Below, in pieces: positions 7,065-15,323 of a stretch of DNA of 64,000 nucleotides (position 1 is the stretch's first letter; the number at the start of each line of letters is the position of its first letter). The translations under genes and the position numbers were made by a program. The notes beneath the pieces were generated by a model. The model was not told the origin of the DNA. It did not search any database and worked only from the letters and a program-made list of their open reading frames with translations. Source of the stretch: a virus; IMG/VR virus record IMGVR_UViG_3300028835_001449, positions 1 through 64,000 of that record, one strand, 5' to 3'.

Positions 7065-7859
7065 TCACGTGAAGTCCATCTCTCCTTTTTCTCTGCGTCT
7101 GCCCTCCTTCATATACGTACCATAATCAGAAGCTTGCGGACGCTTCACATACGTTGGAACAAACGGATGCAACCGCTTCTGAACAGCCAAAGCCTCTGTC
7201 ATTGCATCTCTATCGAACGCTATTACAACCTTTTCGGGTTTCAAAGCCATAACTGCTCGAAGCTGGATTGCTGATGGGATTTTACCGTAAACGCAGATAC
7301 CATTCGTGACGATAGCATCAAATATACCCTCTGTAATCCACACGACTTTCTCTTCCTGTTCCTCTACCGATTCCAAGCCCCATAAGCACTGGCTCTTAGT
7401 AAGAATCGTATCACCTCTTCGGGGGAATAACCACGACGGACTCTTCATAATAACTGCACGTCCTGACCAGAAATAATTGACACCGGTTGGATGAGGGAAA
7501 ATTGCACGATTGGAGAGTTCATAACACAAATGCACGTCTGCTTCCTTGATTTCCTCCTCTGTCATTCCCCTATTCATTAAATATGTCCAAGCTTTCTGAG
7601 CCAGAATTGATTTTGCATAAATTAGCTTTATAAACGTCCGTGTTCTACCGGGTTGTTCTGTTCGAGGAAAAGTTTCGGCAAACCCTATTCTAACTGATAG
7701 CTCTGGGAACCTGCCTAATAAATACGAAACTCTACCTGAATGTCCGCAAAGCCAACACTGAAACACCCCTTTCTCTGCGTTTACATATAAATGATTGTGC
7801 CCCTTGTTTCTATCATCGCAGTTCGGGAATGGACATGTGAGAATAATCTCTCCCGTCAT
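7065..7859 (-). CDS. DNA primase with zinc finger and TOPRIM domain (264 aa)
   Basis: The N-terminus carries a CHC2-like zinc-binding unit (CPFPNCDDRNKGHNH ... FQCWLCGHSG) and the second half a TOPRIM domain: a conserved glutamate in VVWITEGIFDAI (about 190) and a DxD pair in VVIAFDRDAM (about 222). DnaG-family primases use these to bind template and polymerise RNA primers. At 264 residues it is short and lacks a helicase-binding domain, as in many phage primases. Start taken at ATG 7859 in a TAATG overlap; a TTG at 7874 is rejected. Confidence 0.85.
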   Translation of the reverse strand: MTGEIILTCPFPNCDDRNKGHNHLYVNAEKGVFQCWLCGHSGRVSYLLGRFPELSVRIGFAETFPRTEQPGRTRTFIKLIYAKSILAQKAWTYLMNRGMTEEEIKEADVHLCYELSNRAIFPHPTGVNYFWSGRAVIMKSPSWLFPRRGDTILTKSQCLWGLESVEEQEEKVVWITEGIFDAIVTNGICVYGKIPSAIQLRAVMALKPEKVVIAFDRDAMTEALAVQKRLHPFVPTYVKRPQASDYGTYMKEGRRREKGEMDFT

Positions 7860-8125
7860 TAAAAAGCATCCCAACTAACCTTGTAGCAGGATGGGCGTCT
7901 TTTTCTCCGACCGATAGCTTCGACGACAATGTCCTTTCCCATATCCATTACTTTCTTTGCTTCTCGCTGACCTGCCCCGACTTTTCTTAATACGTTAAAG
8001 ACGTTGAGTGTTGACTGAAGTATGACTGTTGCCAACTCATCCTTTTCTTTTCCATTTAAAATAAGTGGCGGATGAATGAAAGACTGATTCAGAGCATCCA
8101 TTACCTCATTTTTGACAGGATTCAT
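7859..8125 (-). CDS. Hypothetical protein (88 aa)
   Basis: All-helical protein (NEVMDALNQSFIHPPLIL ... VLRKVGAGQREAKKVMDMGK) located between the sigma-like gene and the primase and overlapping both. No recognised domain. Position suggests an early or replication-associated accessory role, which is inference. Confidence 0.55.
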   Translation of the reverse strand: MNPVKNEVMDALNQSFIHPPLILNGKEKDELATVILQSTLNVFNVLRKVGAGQREAKKVMDMGKDIVVEAIGRRKRRPSCYKVSWDAF

Positions 8126-8678
8126 ATTTCCCTCCTAATTCTTTTTCCCATGTTTTTCGAATCTGTTCAGGAGCTGCGTATACTCTCCGCTTAATGTTCT
8201 TAATCTTAAGCAGCCGAAGCTCTAACCAAACAGCTTTGAGTGTTTCCCCCCTGAGTAACCCTTGCTGAACCCGACGTTCAACTCGACTCAATTGCTTATA
8301 TACCCTTTCGGCTATCATTTTCAAATCTTTATGAACTTCCTCATCCTTCCAGTTTCTCTGAATGGGGATTAACTCCTCCTTTAATTCTAGTCCAATTCCA
8401 CCACCACGCTTCTGTTTATAACCCCACCAATATGCTGAGTTCATGGGAACGTGCAACGGACTTGTATTCTTACACTTATACTGCAGGAGTCTGCGTTTAG
8501 CGATTGTAAAAATCGTTGCCTCAGTCATCCTTGTTTTAGCTTTTTGCATGGCTTCCATAACCCCAAGATAGGCTTCATTTATAAGTTCATCCCTAAACTG
8601 TTGTGAGATAGGGTCATACATTTGTTTTGAGGCCACGATTTGAATAATGATCATGATACGCTTTTTTGGAATGCTCAT
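8106..8678 (-). CDS. Sigma-70-like RNA polymerase sigma factor (190 aa)
   Basis: Residues 28-80 (RDELINEAYLGVMEAMQKA ... ATIFTIAKRRLLQY) resemble sigma region 2, where sigma binds the core enzyme and the -10 element. The C-terminal third (LSRVERRVQQGLLRGETLKA ... IKNIKRRVYAAPEQIRKTW) has the two-helix layout of region 4, which reads the -35 box. Length matches small phage and ECF-type sigma factors. It would redirect host polymerase to phage promoters. The gene has its own sigma70-type promoter and may drive the repeated late element described separately. Confidence 0.65.
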   Translation of the reverse strand: MSIPKKRIMIIIQIVASKQMYDPISQQFRDELINEAYLGVMEAMQKAKTRMTEATIFTIAKRRLLQYKCKNTSPLHVPMNSAYWWGYKQKRGGGIGLELKEELIPIQRNWKDEEVHKDLKMIAERVYKQLSRVERRVQQGLLRGETLKAVWLELRLLKIKNIKRRVYAAPEQIRKTWEKELGGKYESCQK

Positions 8679-8723
8679 CTTGTTAACCTCCCAATGAGGA
8701 CTTAAATTTTTCTTCCTATCTAT

Positions 8724-8750
8724 ATTTTATTTTTTTTACAGTTTTGTCAA
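8724..8750 (-). promoter_or_regulatory. Sigma70-type promoter of the sigma-like gene
   Basis: TTGACA (8745-8750) and TAAAAT (8724-8729) are separated by 15 bp, with an alternative TATAGA at 8719-8724; the spacer is A-rich. The -35 box overlaps the TGA stop of the upstream gene. The predicted transcript starts about 35 bases before the sigma-like gene, whose site is GGGAGG. Confidence 0.5.
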
Positions 8751-9031
8751 GTTTTATTTTTAAATTTTTTTTTACGACAGCCTACTCGAGTAGGATAACG
8801 AGTAAATGACCCTGTCTTCGGGTTAAGACTCCATATCACACGCTTCCTCGTCGCCGTACAATTTAAGTATTCATTCAAGCGTCTTACCATCTCCCTATCC
8901 GCTTTTTCCGAAAACTCCATAGCCTTCTTATACATCCGAGCGGGAATACCGACCTCCAAATGGAGTGCGGTCAATCCCGCAAGGATTATCCTACACATTT
9001 CGCTATAACCGTTCTCGGTTATTGTTACCAT
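8747..9031 (-). CDS. Hypothetical protein (94 aa)
   Basis: Begins MVTITENGYSEMCRIILAG, directly after the TAA of the 53 aa zinc-finger gene (TAAATG). Helical N-terminal half, basic strand-rich C-terminus with an RxGCRKKKFKNKT tail that suggests nucleic-acid contact. No family recognised. Confidence 0.55.
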   Translation of the reverse strand: MVTITENGYSEMCRIILAGLTALHLEVGIPARMYKKAMEFSEKADREMVRRLNEYLNCTATRKRVIWSLNPKTGSFTRYPTRVGCRKKKFKNKT

Positions 9032-9193
9032 TTAAAATGACTTCCTTTGGCAATGTGTTTTACAGTTAAATGTTCTTAACACGGCTCCGGTTTTACCATC
9101 CCGTTCGATTCCGGAATACTGAGACAAGCACCCGATACAATGCTTATACGTCGCTTTCTTGGCTGGCAGTCGTCCCCTACGCTTCTTTGCCAT
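9032..9193 (-). CDS. Small zinc-finger-like basic protein (53 aa)
   Basis: The product starts MAKKRRGRLPAKKA (a basic, AT-hook-like leader) and carries HC-x2-C ... C-x2-H-C (HCIGCL, NCKTHC), a possible zinc finger. The ATG at 9193 uses GGGAAGG upstream. Similar tiny Cys/His proteins recur in phage early regions. Confidence 0.55.
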   Translation of the reverse strand: MAKKRRGRLPAKKATYKHCIGCLSQYSGIERDGKTGAVLRTFNCKTHCQRKSF

Positions 9194-9230
9194 CGACCTT
9201 CCCACACTCTTTGCATTTCATTTGTCTCAT
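9177..9230 (-). CDS. Possible 17-residue leader peptide
   Basis: An ATGA overlap with the preceding stop and AAGGAG upstream give a 17-codon ORF (MRQMKCKECGKVDGKEA). It contains a CxxC pair and ends inside the start of the 53 aa gene. It could be a coupling peptide that delivers ribosomes to the next gene. A chance ORF is possible. Confidence 0.3.
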   Translation of the reverse strand: MRQMKCKECGKVDGKEA

Positions 9231-9544
9231 CTCAATATCTCCTTCATATTTTTATTCAGAGTAAGCAGTATGCTGGGCATCACTTTCATAGCTCTATGCT
9301 TCACATACTTGATGAATCCATCTGGTTTAAATCTTCCCTTTCCATCCAGTCTACAAAGAGCATTCCACTTCTGATTCAACTCTCGCAATATGCTTACTAC
9401 TGCTCCTTCTGTGGTAGCATGTCTTACCACGATCATGTCTTTGATCTCACCAATGAACATATTTACCAAATTTGTTGTTGCTTGCATATCTCCAACCTCT
9501 TGAAAATCTTTCTCGAACTTTTCTAAATATTCTTCGGCTTTCAT
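9227..9544 (-). CDS. Hypothetical helical protein (105 aa)
   Basis: Starts MKAEEYLEKFEKDFQEVGDM; the sequence is almost entirely amphipathic helix, with a Trp-containing segment (LNQKWNALCRL) in the middle. No motif. Part of the tightly overlapped early run. Confidence 0.55.
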   Translation of the reverse strand: MKAEEYLEKFEKDFQEVGDMQATTNLVNMFIGEIKDMIVVRHATTEGAVVSILRELNQKWNALCRLDGKGRFKPDGFIKYVKHRAMKVMPSILLTLNKNMKEILR

Positions 9545-9554
9545 TCTTGCCTCC

Positions 9555-10001
9555 TTAACTGATTTTGTATGTGACTCTTTGAAGTCCTAACTGCCTTATC
9601 GTTTGGCGAGCTTTCTTATCAGCTTCGAGTTTCGTATCTACATCCACACCGAACTCTGCCACTTTGTGACCGATAGAAGAAGTAACGACGACATTGAACT
9701 TGATTCTTCTGCCCACATTCGTTTTTGGCTTGCTCGGCCTCAGAAGCGATTTTATGCAGTTGCTCGGAAGCTTTTCCGCAGGTTTGATTTCCTCAATACG
9801 ATCAGGCGGGTAGAAATCATGGCCAACTGCCTTGATTAATCGCTCGTGCAATATATCTTCAATCCAGAGAATCTCCCTTGCGTCGGTAACCGGGATATCA
9901 TTTGCATCCAGCGTTTCGCCCCTTTCCAATATACGGCAATACCGTATGTTCAATTCCTCGGTCGAGAGTAATTTAATTTCCTTTTTTAATAATTTGTTCA
10001 T
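9555..10001 (-). CDS. Hypothetical protein (148 aa)
   Basis: The first 60 residues are helical (LLSTEELNIRYCRILERGE) and the last 50 form an alternating strand/helix block (IKFNVVVTSSIGHKVAEF, then DTKLEADKKARQTIRQLG) reminiscent of a small RNA- or protein-binding alpha/beta domain. It shares the TALEL/TEEL plus REILWIED/REASNIAKEL style with the next 70 aa protein, so the two N-termini may be related. Function unknown. Confidence 0.55.
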   Translation of the reverse strand: MNKLLKKEIKLLSTEELNIRYCRILERGETLDANDIPVTDAREILWIEDILHERLIKAVGHDFYPPDRIEEIKPAEKLPSNCIKSLLRPSKPKTNVGRRIKFNVVVTSSIGHKVAEFGVDVDTKLEADKKARQTIRQLGLQRVTYKIS

Positions 10002-10210
10002 TTGCTTTCTCCTGCGTAAAAAATACCGAGCCTTCCTAGCCTGTGTCGTAGTTCCTTAGCTATGTTCGAAGCTTCCCGAATATCAGCCATAGGCACACCT
10101 GCATCCTGTGGCCTACGTGCGCTCTCTGCATGCAGGCAATTCATTCTAAAGACCAACTCCAGCGCGGTAGCTTTACGTATTTGTTTTTTTGTTAAAATTT
10201 TTCTTTTCAT
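9998..10210 (-). CDS. Hypothetical protein (70 aa)
   Basis: A basic helical protein (KILTKKQIRKATALELVFR ... IREASNIAKELRHRLGRLG). Overlaps the 148 aa gene by 4 bp. The block with D-A-G-V-P-M-A-D-I-R-E-A resembles D-A-N-D-I-P-V-T-D-A-R-E in that neighbour, suggesting a shared fold. Confidence 0.5.
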   Translation of the reverse strand: MKRKILTKKQIRKATALELVFRMNCLHAESARRPQDAGVPMADIREASNIAKELRHRLGRLGIFYAGESK

Positions 10211-10220
10211 ATTCGTCTCC

Positions 10221-10358
10221 TTATTTAAAGTATTGCTTTCGCCTTTTTTTCTCTTGGCGACGCCTGACCTTAGTGCGCTCTTTCAGCCCCAGCTTCAACA
10301 ACTGGAGCTCCTGAGGGGTAATGGTAACCATCATTGTTTCATCTTTTTCTTTTTTCAT
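10221..10358 (-). CDS. Small basic hypothetical protein (45 aa)
   Basis: An ATG at 10358 gives MKKEKDETMMVTITPQELQL followed by a strongly basic helix (RTKVRRRQEKKRRKQYFK). The upstream site GGTGGCAAC is weak. The basic tail suggests nucleic-acid binding. Confidence 0.4.
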   Translation of the reverse strand: MKKEKDETMMVTITPQELQLLKLGLKERTKVRRRQEKKRRKQYFK

Positions 10359-10369
10359 GTTGCCACCTT

Positions 10370-10969
10370 TTAGTGAATTATAAACACTGGCCGGGATCCT
10401 GTTACACAGTAATTACAATCCTGGCCGCAAGTTACATCCTTTCCCTTGGTTGCCGGGCATGGGAAAGCTTTGTTATTCTTAACTAATTTCTTACAATAAT
10501 CAGTTGGTCCATAGTTTAGATATCCATCAATAAAAGATTCTATTAGATTGAAGTTTTTAAGCTTGTTTATTTTATTAAAGTTTAGAATATTGTTTACCTT
10601 GGTATAGGCATAAAACTTTTTATCCGGGAAAAGAAGTATTATCCTTTCCCATAGATCAATATACTCTTGACTAAAGAAATCCCCGCTGCTGTGGATTCTG
10701 ATTATATTCTTTTTAGTGCCCTTCAATTGTAGGACTAACAAATCAAATAAATACTCTGGATCATTCCGGGCAATGCTAAGGTTATAATCCCAGGATATCT
10801 TTACATTAGGATATTGCCTATAAGCTTTCCTCGCGTAACAAGTCTTGTAGCATTCTTTACAATTTAAGCAAGATTTACCGGGCGGCAAATTAAAGATTAA
10901 TATATCTCTTGAGAGTTTTTTGTTCCCGGCTTGTAATGGTTTCATTTTATTTTTAAAATCCACTTCCAA
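10370..10969 (-). CDS. Gene product 88 (GP88) family protein (199 aa)
   Basis: Matches the phage GP88 family, first described in mycobacteriophages: LPPGKSCLNCKECYKTCYAR near the N-terminus, then IIRIHSSGDFFSQEYIDLW and FYAYTK, and a C-terminal Cys cluster (PCPATKG, CGQDCNYC). The Cys spacing suggests metal or Fe-S binding; the biochemical role is unknown. Length is close to the family's usual size. Its start overlaps the 64 aa gene by 28 bp. Confidence 0.75.
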   Translation of the reverse strand: MEVDFKNKMKPLQAGNKKLSRDILIFNLPPGKSCLNCKECYKTCYARKAYRQYPNVKISWDYNLSIARNDPEYLFDLLVLQLKGTKKNIIRIHSSGDFFSQEYIDLWERIILLFPDKKFYAYTKVNNILNFNKINKLKNFNLIESFIDGYLNYGPTDYCKKLVKNNKAFPCPATKGKDVTCGQDCNYCVTGSRPVFIIH

Positions 10970-11136
10970 ATAACCTTATTTGTTCCCCTTATTAAATCTT
11001 TTCCCGTATCTACATTATAGATTGCTCTCTGTAATCCAGGGCCAGGAACAAATAAATCAATATTTCCAAATTCTTTCTTTAATTTATCCTCATGCCTGTC
11101 CCAAGTTTCAAAAAGGTCTTTTGTTTGTATTCTCAT
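10942..11136 (-). CDS. Hypothetical protein (64 aa)
   Basis: First gene after the late operon ends. Contains FETWDRHEDKLKKEFGNIDL and a C-terminal WKWILKIK. It has no ribosome binding site, and a promoter-like pair ends only about 10 bp before its ATG, so the mRNA may be leaderless. Probably paired with the GP88-family gene. Confidence 0.5.
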   Translation of the reverse strand: MRIQTKDLFETWDRHEDKLKKEFGNIDLFVPGPGLQRAIYNVDTGKDLIRGTNKVIWKWILKIK

Positions 11137-11145
11137 TGCACTATT

Positions 11146-11174
11146 AATATACTGCCTGACACCCCTGTAAACAA
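11146..11174 (-). promoter_or_regulatory. Promoter candidate for the early block
   Basis: TTGTTT (11169-11174) and TATATT (11146-11151) are separated by exactly 17 bp. Transcription would begin at about 11139, 2-4 nt before the ATG at 11136, which would give a leaderless or near-leaderless mRNA. Confidence 0.35.
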
Positions 11175-11215
11175 TAGCCTTTGGGGGGGAAATTTCTCTA
11201 GTCCCAAAAGGCTAT
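11174..11215 (-). terminator. Hairpin at the end of the late operon
   Basis: ATAGCCTTTGGGG (11174-11186) and CCCAAAAGGCTAT (11203-11215) pair with a single imperfect position across a 16-nt loop. On the minus strand the stem is followed by TTGTTTAC, a weak U-rich stretch. It lies in the 180-bp gap between the endolysin and the GP88 block and is the likely end of the tail/lysis transcript. The rest of that gap holds C-rich sequence and no ORF. Confidence 0.45.
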
Positions 11216-11316
11216 GCGTACTAACCCCCCTCTCACCCTTTCACTCTTCCTGATGGTCCCACTTTACCCCTAATTTTAAAATAAGGTTATTTTAGAGTTA
11301 AGGCGATTGGCAGTTA

Positions 11317-11874
11317 TTACACGCCTAAATACGTGAGGATTCCGTTGCCCACAGCTTGCGTCAGGACAGCCTGATGAGGAAGCAAGGCCAGCCACTTCGC
11401 TTCTTCGTAGTCAGAGATAAACCCCATCTCGACCAAGATTGCAGGCATGTTCGTGTTTCTAAGAACATAATACTTACCCTGTTTAATACCTCGATCCCAT
11501 ACGACTATTTCGCGACCAACATCCTTAAGCAACGAGTACTGAACGGCATGGGCGAGCCTCTCACCTTTCCTTGAAGTATGATAGTGATATGTCTCAATCT
11601 CAATGCCGTACTTGCCACGCATCTCACGAGCATTGCAGTGAAGGCTGACGAAGTAATCTGCCGGCCAGTCGTTTGCAACCTTGCATCTGTCTTTGAGAGA
11701 GACAGCTATGTCCTTCGTCCGGGTCAACTGAATGTTCTGATTACGAGCCTTCAGATATCGACCCAAGCACAGACCGATAGTGAGGACGACGTCCTTCTCT
11801 TTCAAATTGACCCGAAGATTGACAGCGCCGGCCGCCGTGCCACCGTGGCCGGGATCGAGGATTATTCTCGACAT
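11317..11874 (-). CDS. N-acetylmuramoyl-L-alanine amidase, endolysin (185 aa)
   Basis: A complete Amidase_3 catalytic domain: IILDPGHGG carries the first zinc His, the Glu of NLKEKDV and the His of VSLHCNA complete the zinc site, and VEMGFIS near residue 150 holds the catalytic Glu. It cleaves the amide bond between MurNAc and L-Ala in peptidoglycan. No cell-wall-binding domain or signal peptide is present, so release needs a holin. It is the last gene of the late transcript, next to tail genes and separated from the membrane-protein cluster at 51.6-52.9 kb. Confidence 0.92.
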   Translation of the reverse strand: MSRIILDPGHGGTAAGAVNLRVNLKEKDVVLTIGLCLGRYLKARNQNIQLTRTKDIAVSLKDRCKVANDWPADYFVSLHCNAREMRGKYGIEIETYHYHTSRKGERLAHAVQYSLLKDVGREIVVWDRGIKQGKYYVLRNTNMPAILVEMGFISDYEEAKWLALLPHQAVLTQAVGNGILTYLGV

Positions 11875-11876
11875 TG

Positions 11877-12251
11877 TTAAGGAGTGTCGTATAGATAACC
11901 GAAAACATCGATTGTCGCAGTTCTGGCTTCGCCTTCATCCGTCTCAACATCGATTTTGAATATTTCGGCTCCAACTCCTCTAACAGCATCGTCATTTGCT
12001 GGAATGACAATATAATTCTCTGTGGCAGTTAAAGCATATATTTGTGGAGTGCCAATAACATCGAGTGCAAGAGCATCAAACCCAAAAGTCAGTTCTGCTG
12101 TAGCAACCGCTCCATCGGGTTCTCGCATCACAACCCTTGTTATAATACAATTCTTTCCCGCGGGAACAACAAACAAATTTGATACGGCTGGAACTTCCAA
12201 ATCAACAACGACCGAAGCCAATAGGGTTTCTGTTTTTGTTCTTAAGTCCAA
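11877..12251 (-). CDS. Probable virion protein, beta-rich (124 aa)
   Basis: TTG start six bases after AGGAGG. Strand-rich sequence (LFVVPAGKNCIITRVVMRE ... NYIVIPANDDAVRGVG) of the type seen in small phage fibre or decoration proteins. It lies between the tail-tip gene and the endolysin, hence a tail-tip accessory role is inferred. Confidence 0.5.
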   Translation of the reverse strand: MDLRTKTETLLASVVVDLEVPAVSNLFVVPAGKNCIITRVVMREPDGAVATAELTFGFDALALDVIGTPQIYALTATENYIVIPANDDAVRGVGAEIFKIDVETDEGEARTATIDVFGYLYDTP

Positions 12252-12260
12252 TTTTTCCTC

Positions 12261-12545
12261 CTATACTACAGACATGGTTACGGGTTCATTGTCAAAACAC
12301 ACTATTTCATTGTCCATGCAAACCATAACCTCCGCCTGCAAAATTTCAAAGAATACCGTGGAACCTCCTACCGATACAGCGTGATAACGCCTATTATCCT
12401 GAGAGTCCGAAAGAACCATACCCGGAACGGCACCAGATACTGCAACTTTCGGACCGGCCTGACGGAATGCATTTTTCACTCGATTAAACTGAGGAAACGG
12501 AACGTAAGTTCCAGATACGAGATCATCACCCTGTTCTAATGTCAT
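12261..12545 (-). CDS. Hypothetical tail-region protein (94 aa)
   Basis: Starts MTLEQGDDLVSGTYVPFPQF with GGAGGTAAC upstream. Mixed composition, with two CxD/N pairs near the end (VCMDNE, VCFDNE) that are a short internal duplication. Probably a minor tail component by position. Confidence 0.5.
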   Translation of the reverse strand: MTLEQGDDLVSGTYVPFPQFNRVKNAFRQAGPKVAVSGAVPGMVLSDSQDNRRYHAVSVGGSTVFFEILQAEVMVCMDNEIVCFDNEPVTMSVV

Positions 12546-12566
12546 TGTTACCTCCTATTCTCCAAA

Positions 12567-15299
12567 TTACTCGGGACCTGCAATCTTCCCGTCCTCACCA
12601 TCTGCGAATTTGCTGGTGGCTTCATCACAGGCATAAGCAAACATGCGATCGGATTCGGTTGCGACAGACCAATTAGTAGCAATGCCGTCCTCCTCATCAC
12701 CAGCAATGATATACTGCCGGAGCATGTACTGCAAGTCAACAGCCACAACTTTAATCCTGCCGTTAGAAAAATTATATGATAGCGACTCAATGTAATAATA
12801 TCGCGCTCTTTCTCCCGTTTTTGACGTGCTTATTCCCCACGGGTCCTGAAACTTGAAAGTTGTGTGCAGATCAAGCATGGGAATCCATTGTAACGGAAGA
12901 TCGAACTCTATCTTCTTATTTCCGTAAGCACGCCTGTAAAGCTCCTCTTGAACCCTTCGATCTACGAGACTCTCCGATGTCGTCCATGAAAAGACCCACC
13001 TCTGTCTCGGCTCAAGTCTCGCTCCCAAGTCATCAATACTGCGCTGGTGTTTTACTTCCTTTGCTCCCAATGACCATCGTGCAGTTGGAAAATAATCCCA
13101 TTCAACTCTGGCAAAGTTCACAGCTTGAGGAAGATTCATGGATCGAATTGCAGGACCAGCCAGATCGATTTGAGAAAAAACGACCAGATTGGAGGCATAG
13201 TTGGTGATGTCCATCCTCTCACCCCTAATCCGCCCGTCCAAAGCAGGAAACGTCTTCGTACCGAATGAAAAAGGCAACCCCTGCATGGCAGCATCAACGT
13301 CCATCTCGTCCTCCAGAATGAACTTTCCTGCCGTCTCTTCTCCCATGTCCTCAAAAAGGGTTGCTAAATCCTCAAACGTCTTCAAATTCATGCGTTCGAG
13401 AGGAACCTCGGCGATGAATGCTAGAAAGTAAGCTAAGATATACGCGGGATTCTGGATGTAGCCGTTCGATGAATTCCAACCCGGCTGCATATATCCCTCG
13501 GCGTTGAATGTGATTTTATTCTCTAACTGATTGCTGACAAAATCGATGAACGTGTGACCGTTGTCATACGCTATCACCCAGTCAGTACCTTTCGTTTTCA
13601 GGACACCGTCCGAGTAGACATGAGTAATATCGTGCAAAATCCCTCGAGAGGCAAGATACTTATAACTGCCTGTATCCACATAGACAGCCTCAATCGCCCC
13701 TTTCATTTCGCCCGTTGTGTTCGTACACAGCCCAAGTATCTCGGGCATCGGTTTTCCAATCGCTGACTCGTGTATGTGTTCAAACTCCTCTTCCGTACAG
13801 ATGTCTTTCGGCACCTTCGACGAGAAGAATTTCTGAGTGACGTCCTTCAATGAAACCTCAATTTTAGGTCCTTTCAGCGTGTAGTCATGGATATACAGCT
13901 TTGCCAGAGACATCTTCCACCCTTCCGGTCGACCGGGGAAGGCAAGATGAACTTCCACCGGCTGATTCCTCCAGATGGGATAATCAGCAAGAATCTTCGA
14001 GAACCCCATATCGCTGTTGTCGAGCGTAAGAGTTAAATCGGAGACAGAGAACATGCCCGTAAAGTCGTCTATAGCCCTTGTCAGTCCTCCCATCTGAGTA
14101 ATCAGCCCCTCATAGAAAGCACTCGGTGCTCTTATATCGACGACAGAAAAGTGCTTCGTTAACTCATTTCCCAGCTTATCTGCGAACGTCCAAATGCTCA
14201 GTGGAAGAGGTTGTTCCTCGGCCCTGAAGTCGGCTGCCTCGACATACGGACCTATATAGAACGTGAACTGTTTTGCCTCATAGCATCTGCCCTCATCATC
14301 ACAACGGAAATCACCTGCGTAAGATGTTGCACTGTAGGCGGCAGCGCCTTTTCTAAGTCTGATCTTGTACGAACCGGGAGTGAGCCCAAGAGCCGCCAGT
14401 TTTGCCTTCGGAATCGTAATTTTTGTATCACTGTTAATTATAAAATCATTCGCAGGGGCCGCCTCAGTTAGCGTGAAAGTGCCCTGCCCCATCAGACCAA
14501 TGAAGTCGATATACCAGACCCATGATTTCCAGTTATCCGAACTCCATCCTTGATCATTTATCTCGGCATTGCTTTGGTTAAAGCCCAATCCGTATAGAAT
14601 AAGTTCAACTCCGTCAACATCACACCACCAAGTTGACATATCGGAGACAACAGCGTTGAAATACTGAACCCTTATAGACGTGGGCGTCATTCCATAATAA
14701 ATCTTCTCACCTACCTCGAGCCCTGGGTCCATATTCTCCACAGCAAAATAAAACCCATTCTTAAAAAGACTGTCCTGATAGACCGGGACCAATTTTCCCG
14801 CTTCATTCTCAACCCCAAAAACAGAGGTCATGCTCAATGGAAGGAGAGCGTGAGTAATCTCATCTATGTTCGAGGAGTGTGCCGAGTTCGGAGGGTGCGT
14901 ATCCCATTGATTCACCCCATCATAGAATCTCCCACTCGCCTTGTCCTTGTCCCACACCTTTGACGGGTCGGCTGGATCGTCAAGTATCCAAGGATACAGG
15001 TCGGAGTGGTCTATCGGGGGGTCCGCAACCTCCGCAATCCTAAATATAGTAACATCTGTCTCTGCCCTACAAGCTTGGTCCATACTCGTCATGAGTTTGA
15101 ACTTATCATCCAATCGTCCTCTAAATATCGCATGGTGTTTTATCTTTCGCTCGGGCGTCTGTCTAATGTAATCCCATCCCACCCTGCAAGTGTACCAATG
15201 CGTGGTTGTCCACTTGGAAGGAGCGTTGTACGGCTGTGCTCCATCAGCTTCGAGCGTAGCCTGATAAAATCTGTTCCACTCACGAAAAGGTAGAGTCAT
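12567..15299 (-). CDS. Large tail-tip / baseplate-like protein (910 aa)
   Basis: The largest protein after the tape measure, located where siphoviruses encode the tail tip. Residues about 210-350 are beta-rich with an IPT/TIG-like stretch (VELILYGLGFNQSNAEI) and a Cys pair (CDDEGRCYE). Residues 380-500 (LTLTLDNSDMGFSKIL ... WRNQPVEVHLAFPG) resemble the hub-type domain of tail proteins. The C-terminal part ends IKVVAVDLQYMLRQY plus an acidic tail. It probably connects the tube end to receptor-binding proteins. No hydrolase motif seen. Confidence 0.6.
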   Translation of the reverse strand: MTLPFREWNRFYQATLEADGAQPYNAPSKWTTTHWYTCRVGWDYIRQTPERKIKHHAIFRGRLDDKFKLMTSMDQACRAETDVTIFRIAEVADPPIDHSDLYPWILDDPADPSKVWDKDKASGRFYDGVNQWDTHPPNSAHSSNIDEITHALLPLSMTSVFGVENEAGKLVPVYQDSLFKNGFYFAVENMDPGLEVGEKIYYGMTPTSIRVQYFNAVVSDMSTWWCDVDGVELILYGLGFNQSNAEINDQGWSSDNWKSWVWYIDFIGLMGQGTFTLTEAAPANDFIINSDTKITIPKAKLAALGLTPGSYKIRLRKGAAAYSATSYAGDFRCDDEGRCYEAKQFTFYIGPYVEAADFRAEEQPLPLSIWTFADKLGNELTKHFSVVDIRAPSAFYEGLITQMGGLTRAIDDFTGMFSVSDLTLTLDNSDMGFSKILADYPIWRNQPVEVHLAFPGRPEGWKMSLAKLYIHDYTLKGPKIEVSLKDVTQKFFSSKVPKDICTEEEFEHIHESAIGKPMPEILGLCTNTTGEMKGAIEAVYVDTGSYKYLASRGILHDITHVYSDGVLKTKGTDWVIAYDNGHTFIDFVSNQLENKITFNAEGYMQPGWNSSNGYIQNPAYILAYFLAFIAEVPLERMNLKTFEDLATLFEDMGEETAGKFILEDEMDVDAAMQGLPFSFGTKTFPALDGRIRGERMDITNYASNLVVFSQIDLAGPAIRSMNLPQAVNFARVEWDYFPTARWSLGAKEVKHQRSIDDLGARLEPRQRWVFSWTTSESLVDRRVQEELYRRAYGNKKIEFDLPLQWIPMLDLHTTFKFQDPWGISTSKTGERARYYYIESLSYNFSNGRIKVVAVDLQYMLRQYIIAGDEEDGIATNWSVATESDRMFAYACDEATSKFADGEDGKIAGPE

Positions 15300-15323
15300 G
15301 CGATACTCCTAAAGTTGATAACA

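Noticed and set aside
12548-12790. Overlapping 80 aa minus ORF at the end of the tail-tip gene
   Set aside because: Shadow frame of the 910 aa protein, without a site and with no domain-like sequence.
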